This document shows positions 32,287 through 32,963 of a DNA stretch of 32,963 nt, piece after piece; position 1 is the first letter of the stretch; each line of letters starts with the position of its first letter. The stretch is from Flavobacteriales bacterium (GTDB lineage Bacteria; Bacteroidota; Bacteroidia; Flavobacteriales_E; Vicingaceae). The stretch covers positions 1-32,963 of the forward strand of contig JAESTF010000358.1 of the NCBI GenBank assembly GCA_016763795.1, read 5' to 3'. The notes beneath the pieces are model-generated. The model searched no databases and was not told the origin of the DNA. It saw only the letters and a list, made by a program, of their open reading frames with translations. The position numbers and the translations under genes were made by a program.

Positions 32287-32963
32287 ATGATATATAAAAT
32301 ACAGGAAATAATAGTAGGTATAATCTTGTTTAGTTTAATTGTTGGAACAACAAATAAAAAGTCTTTTTCAGAAGATAAAGTTGAATCAATTAATATTGTA
32401 ACAGGAGATATAAGTTTTATAAATAAGTTTGGAAAAAAGCCAATTTTAGAAACAAGTGAGACCTTGAGGCTAAAAACTCATTTGGAATATGTAGAGTTAT
32501 TATTAAGAAAAAAAAATGTTAAGGGTTTTTCTGAAAACAGGATAAAACAGAGAACTCATACACTAGATTTATTACATGATTATTGGGTTGCAGGAGTATT
32601 TCCTAAGAATTATGAATCTAAAGGAAAACGGTTGCCTTGTTTTATTGATAAGGATAGAAAAATCTGTGCAGTAGGTTACTTAATTGAAAAAACAGCAGGA
32701 AGGCAACTTTCAGAAAAAATTAATTTAACATACAAGTATGAGTATGTATTTAATATGAATGATAAAACTATTGATGATTGGATGCTAGCTAATGGTTTAA
32801 CAAAATTGGAGTACGCTATGATACAACCCACTTACGGTTTTGATAATTCAATAATTATTAAAGTATGGGATGGGAATGGAAAACATAAGAAGTACAATAA
32901 AATAAGATTATTAGTTGAGGAAGGTACGTTTAAGGATTACAAATTAATGAATGGAAAAAAATA
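32287..32963 (+). CDS. Uncharacterised secreted or anchored protein (3' end outside window)
   Basis: From ATG 32287 there are 225 codons without a stop to the window edge, so the gene is cut at its 3' end. Residues 7-22 (EIIVGIILFSLIVGTT) form a signal anchor or signal peptide. The conserved-looking core is LPCFIDKDRKICAVGYLIEK (116-135) with TAGRQLSEKIN, followed by DDWMLANGLTKLEYAMIQPTYG (in 163-184). The two cysteines C118 and C127 flank the FIDKD turn and could form a disulfide. I recognise the same core in uncharacterised Bacteroidota proteins but know of no function. It is divergent from the GDPD cluster across 188 bp. Confidence 0.8.
   Translation, partial: MIYKIQEIIVGIILFSLIVGTTNKKSFSEDKVESINIVTGDISFINKFGKKPILETSETLRLKTHLEYVELLLRKKNVKGFSENRIKQRTHTLDLLHDYWVAGVFPKNYESKGKRLPCFIDKDRKICAVGYLIEKTAGRQLSEKINLTYKYEYVFNMNDKTIDDWMLANGLTKLEYAMIQPTYGFDNSIIIKVWDGNGKHKKYNKIRLLVEEGTFKDYKLMNGKK

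Noticed and set aside
32073-32288. Minus-strand 71-codon frame upstream of GDPD copy B
   Set aside because: No recognisable domain; it overlaps the copy B start and lies in the divergent regulatory gap.

Overview
This is chromosomal DNA from a low-GC member of the Bacteroidota, most likely a Flavobacteriales relative. The evidence is the type IX secretion gene porQ next to cmk, a fused alpha/beta branched-chain 2-oxoacid dehydrogenase E1, a TonB receptor with a carboxypeptidase-regulatory-like domain, the DUF1573-yajC-coaE cluster, a THX-type ribosomal protein, several TAnnTTTG promoter elements, and starts without Shine-Dalgarno sequences. Most of the window is ordinary core genome. I found no CRISPR array, prophage, insertion sequence, rRNA or complete tRNA gene.

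Layout. 1-4138 is accessory in character: the 3' part of a membrane-anchored c-type cytochrome protein cut by the window edge, an uncharacterised protein with a nuclease-like C-terminal half, and a small protein with a glycine tail ending in GGSW. 4310-7666 holds a long-chain acyl-CoA synthetase, a DUF1573 lipoprotein, yajC and coaE; the first and third are each broken by one missing base in a T run. 7892-8119 (minus) encodes ribosomal protein THX with a Lys/Ala/Pro tail. 8230-15313 holds the fused E1, a PAS-SpoIIE phosphatase, porQ, cmk and the branched-chain aminotransferase ilvE; ilvE and the E1 could act in sequence on leucine, isoleucine and valine.

15314-17820 is the most irregular region: a relic of the C-terminus of a GAPDH gene, an attC-like imperfect palindrome, a serine hydrolase with an N-terminal DUF4440-like domain, a tandem CCCGACAA repeat with an 11-bp period, and an XRE regulator with membrane helices. 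I read it as an acquired or rearranged module. Minus-strand genes at 17917-20189 (SAM hydrolase, ABM monooxygenase, class III aminotransferase) look like one operon, divergent from phoH, STAS, rnz and HU (20243-23002).

23214-29807 contains a small membrane protein and a TonB receptor (both minus), then a pair of M16 peptidases, one with the zinc motif and one without. 29908-32098 (minus) is a cluster in which two paralogous GDPD-like lipoproteins flank a predicted outer-membrane barrel. The window ends inside an uncharacterised exported or anchored protein on the plus strand.

No wholly new system can be demonstrated from sequence alone. The best leads are the relic, palindrome, hydrolase and regulator region (15.3-17.8 kb), the duplicated GDPD-barrel cluster, the nuclease-like protein at 2647-3387, and a possible small RNA between two terminators at 23.05-23.2 kb.
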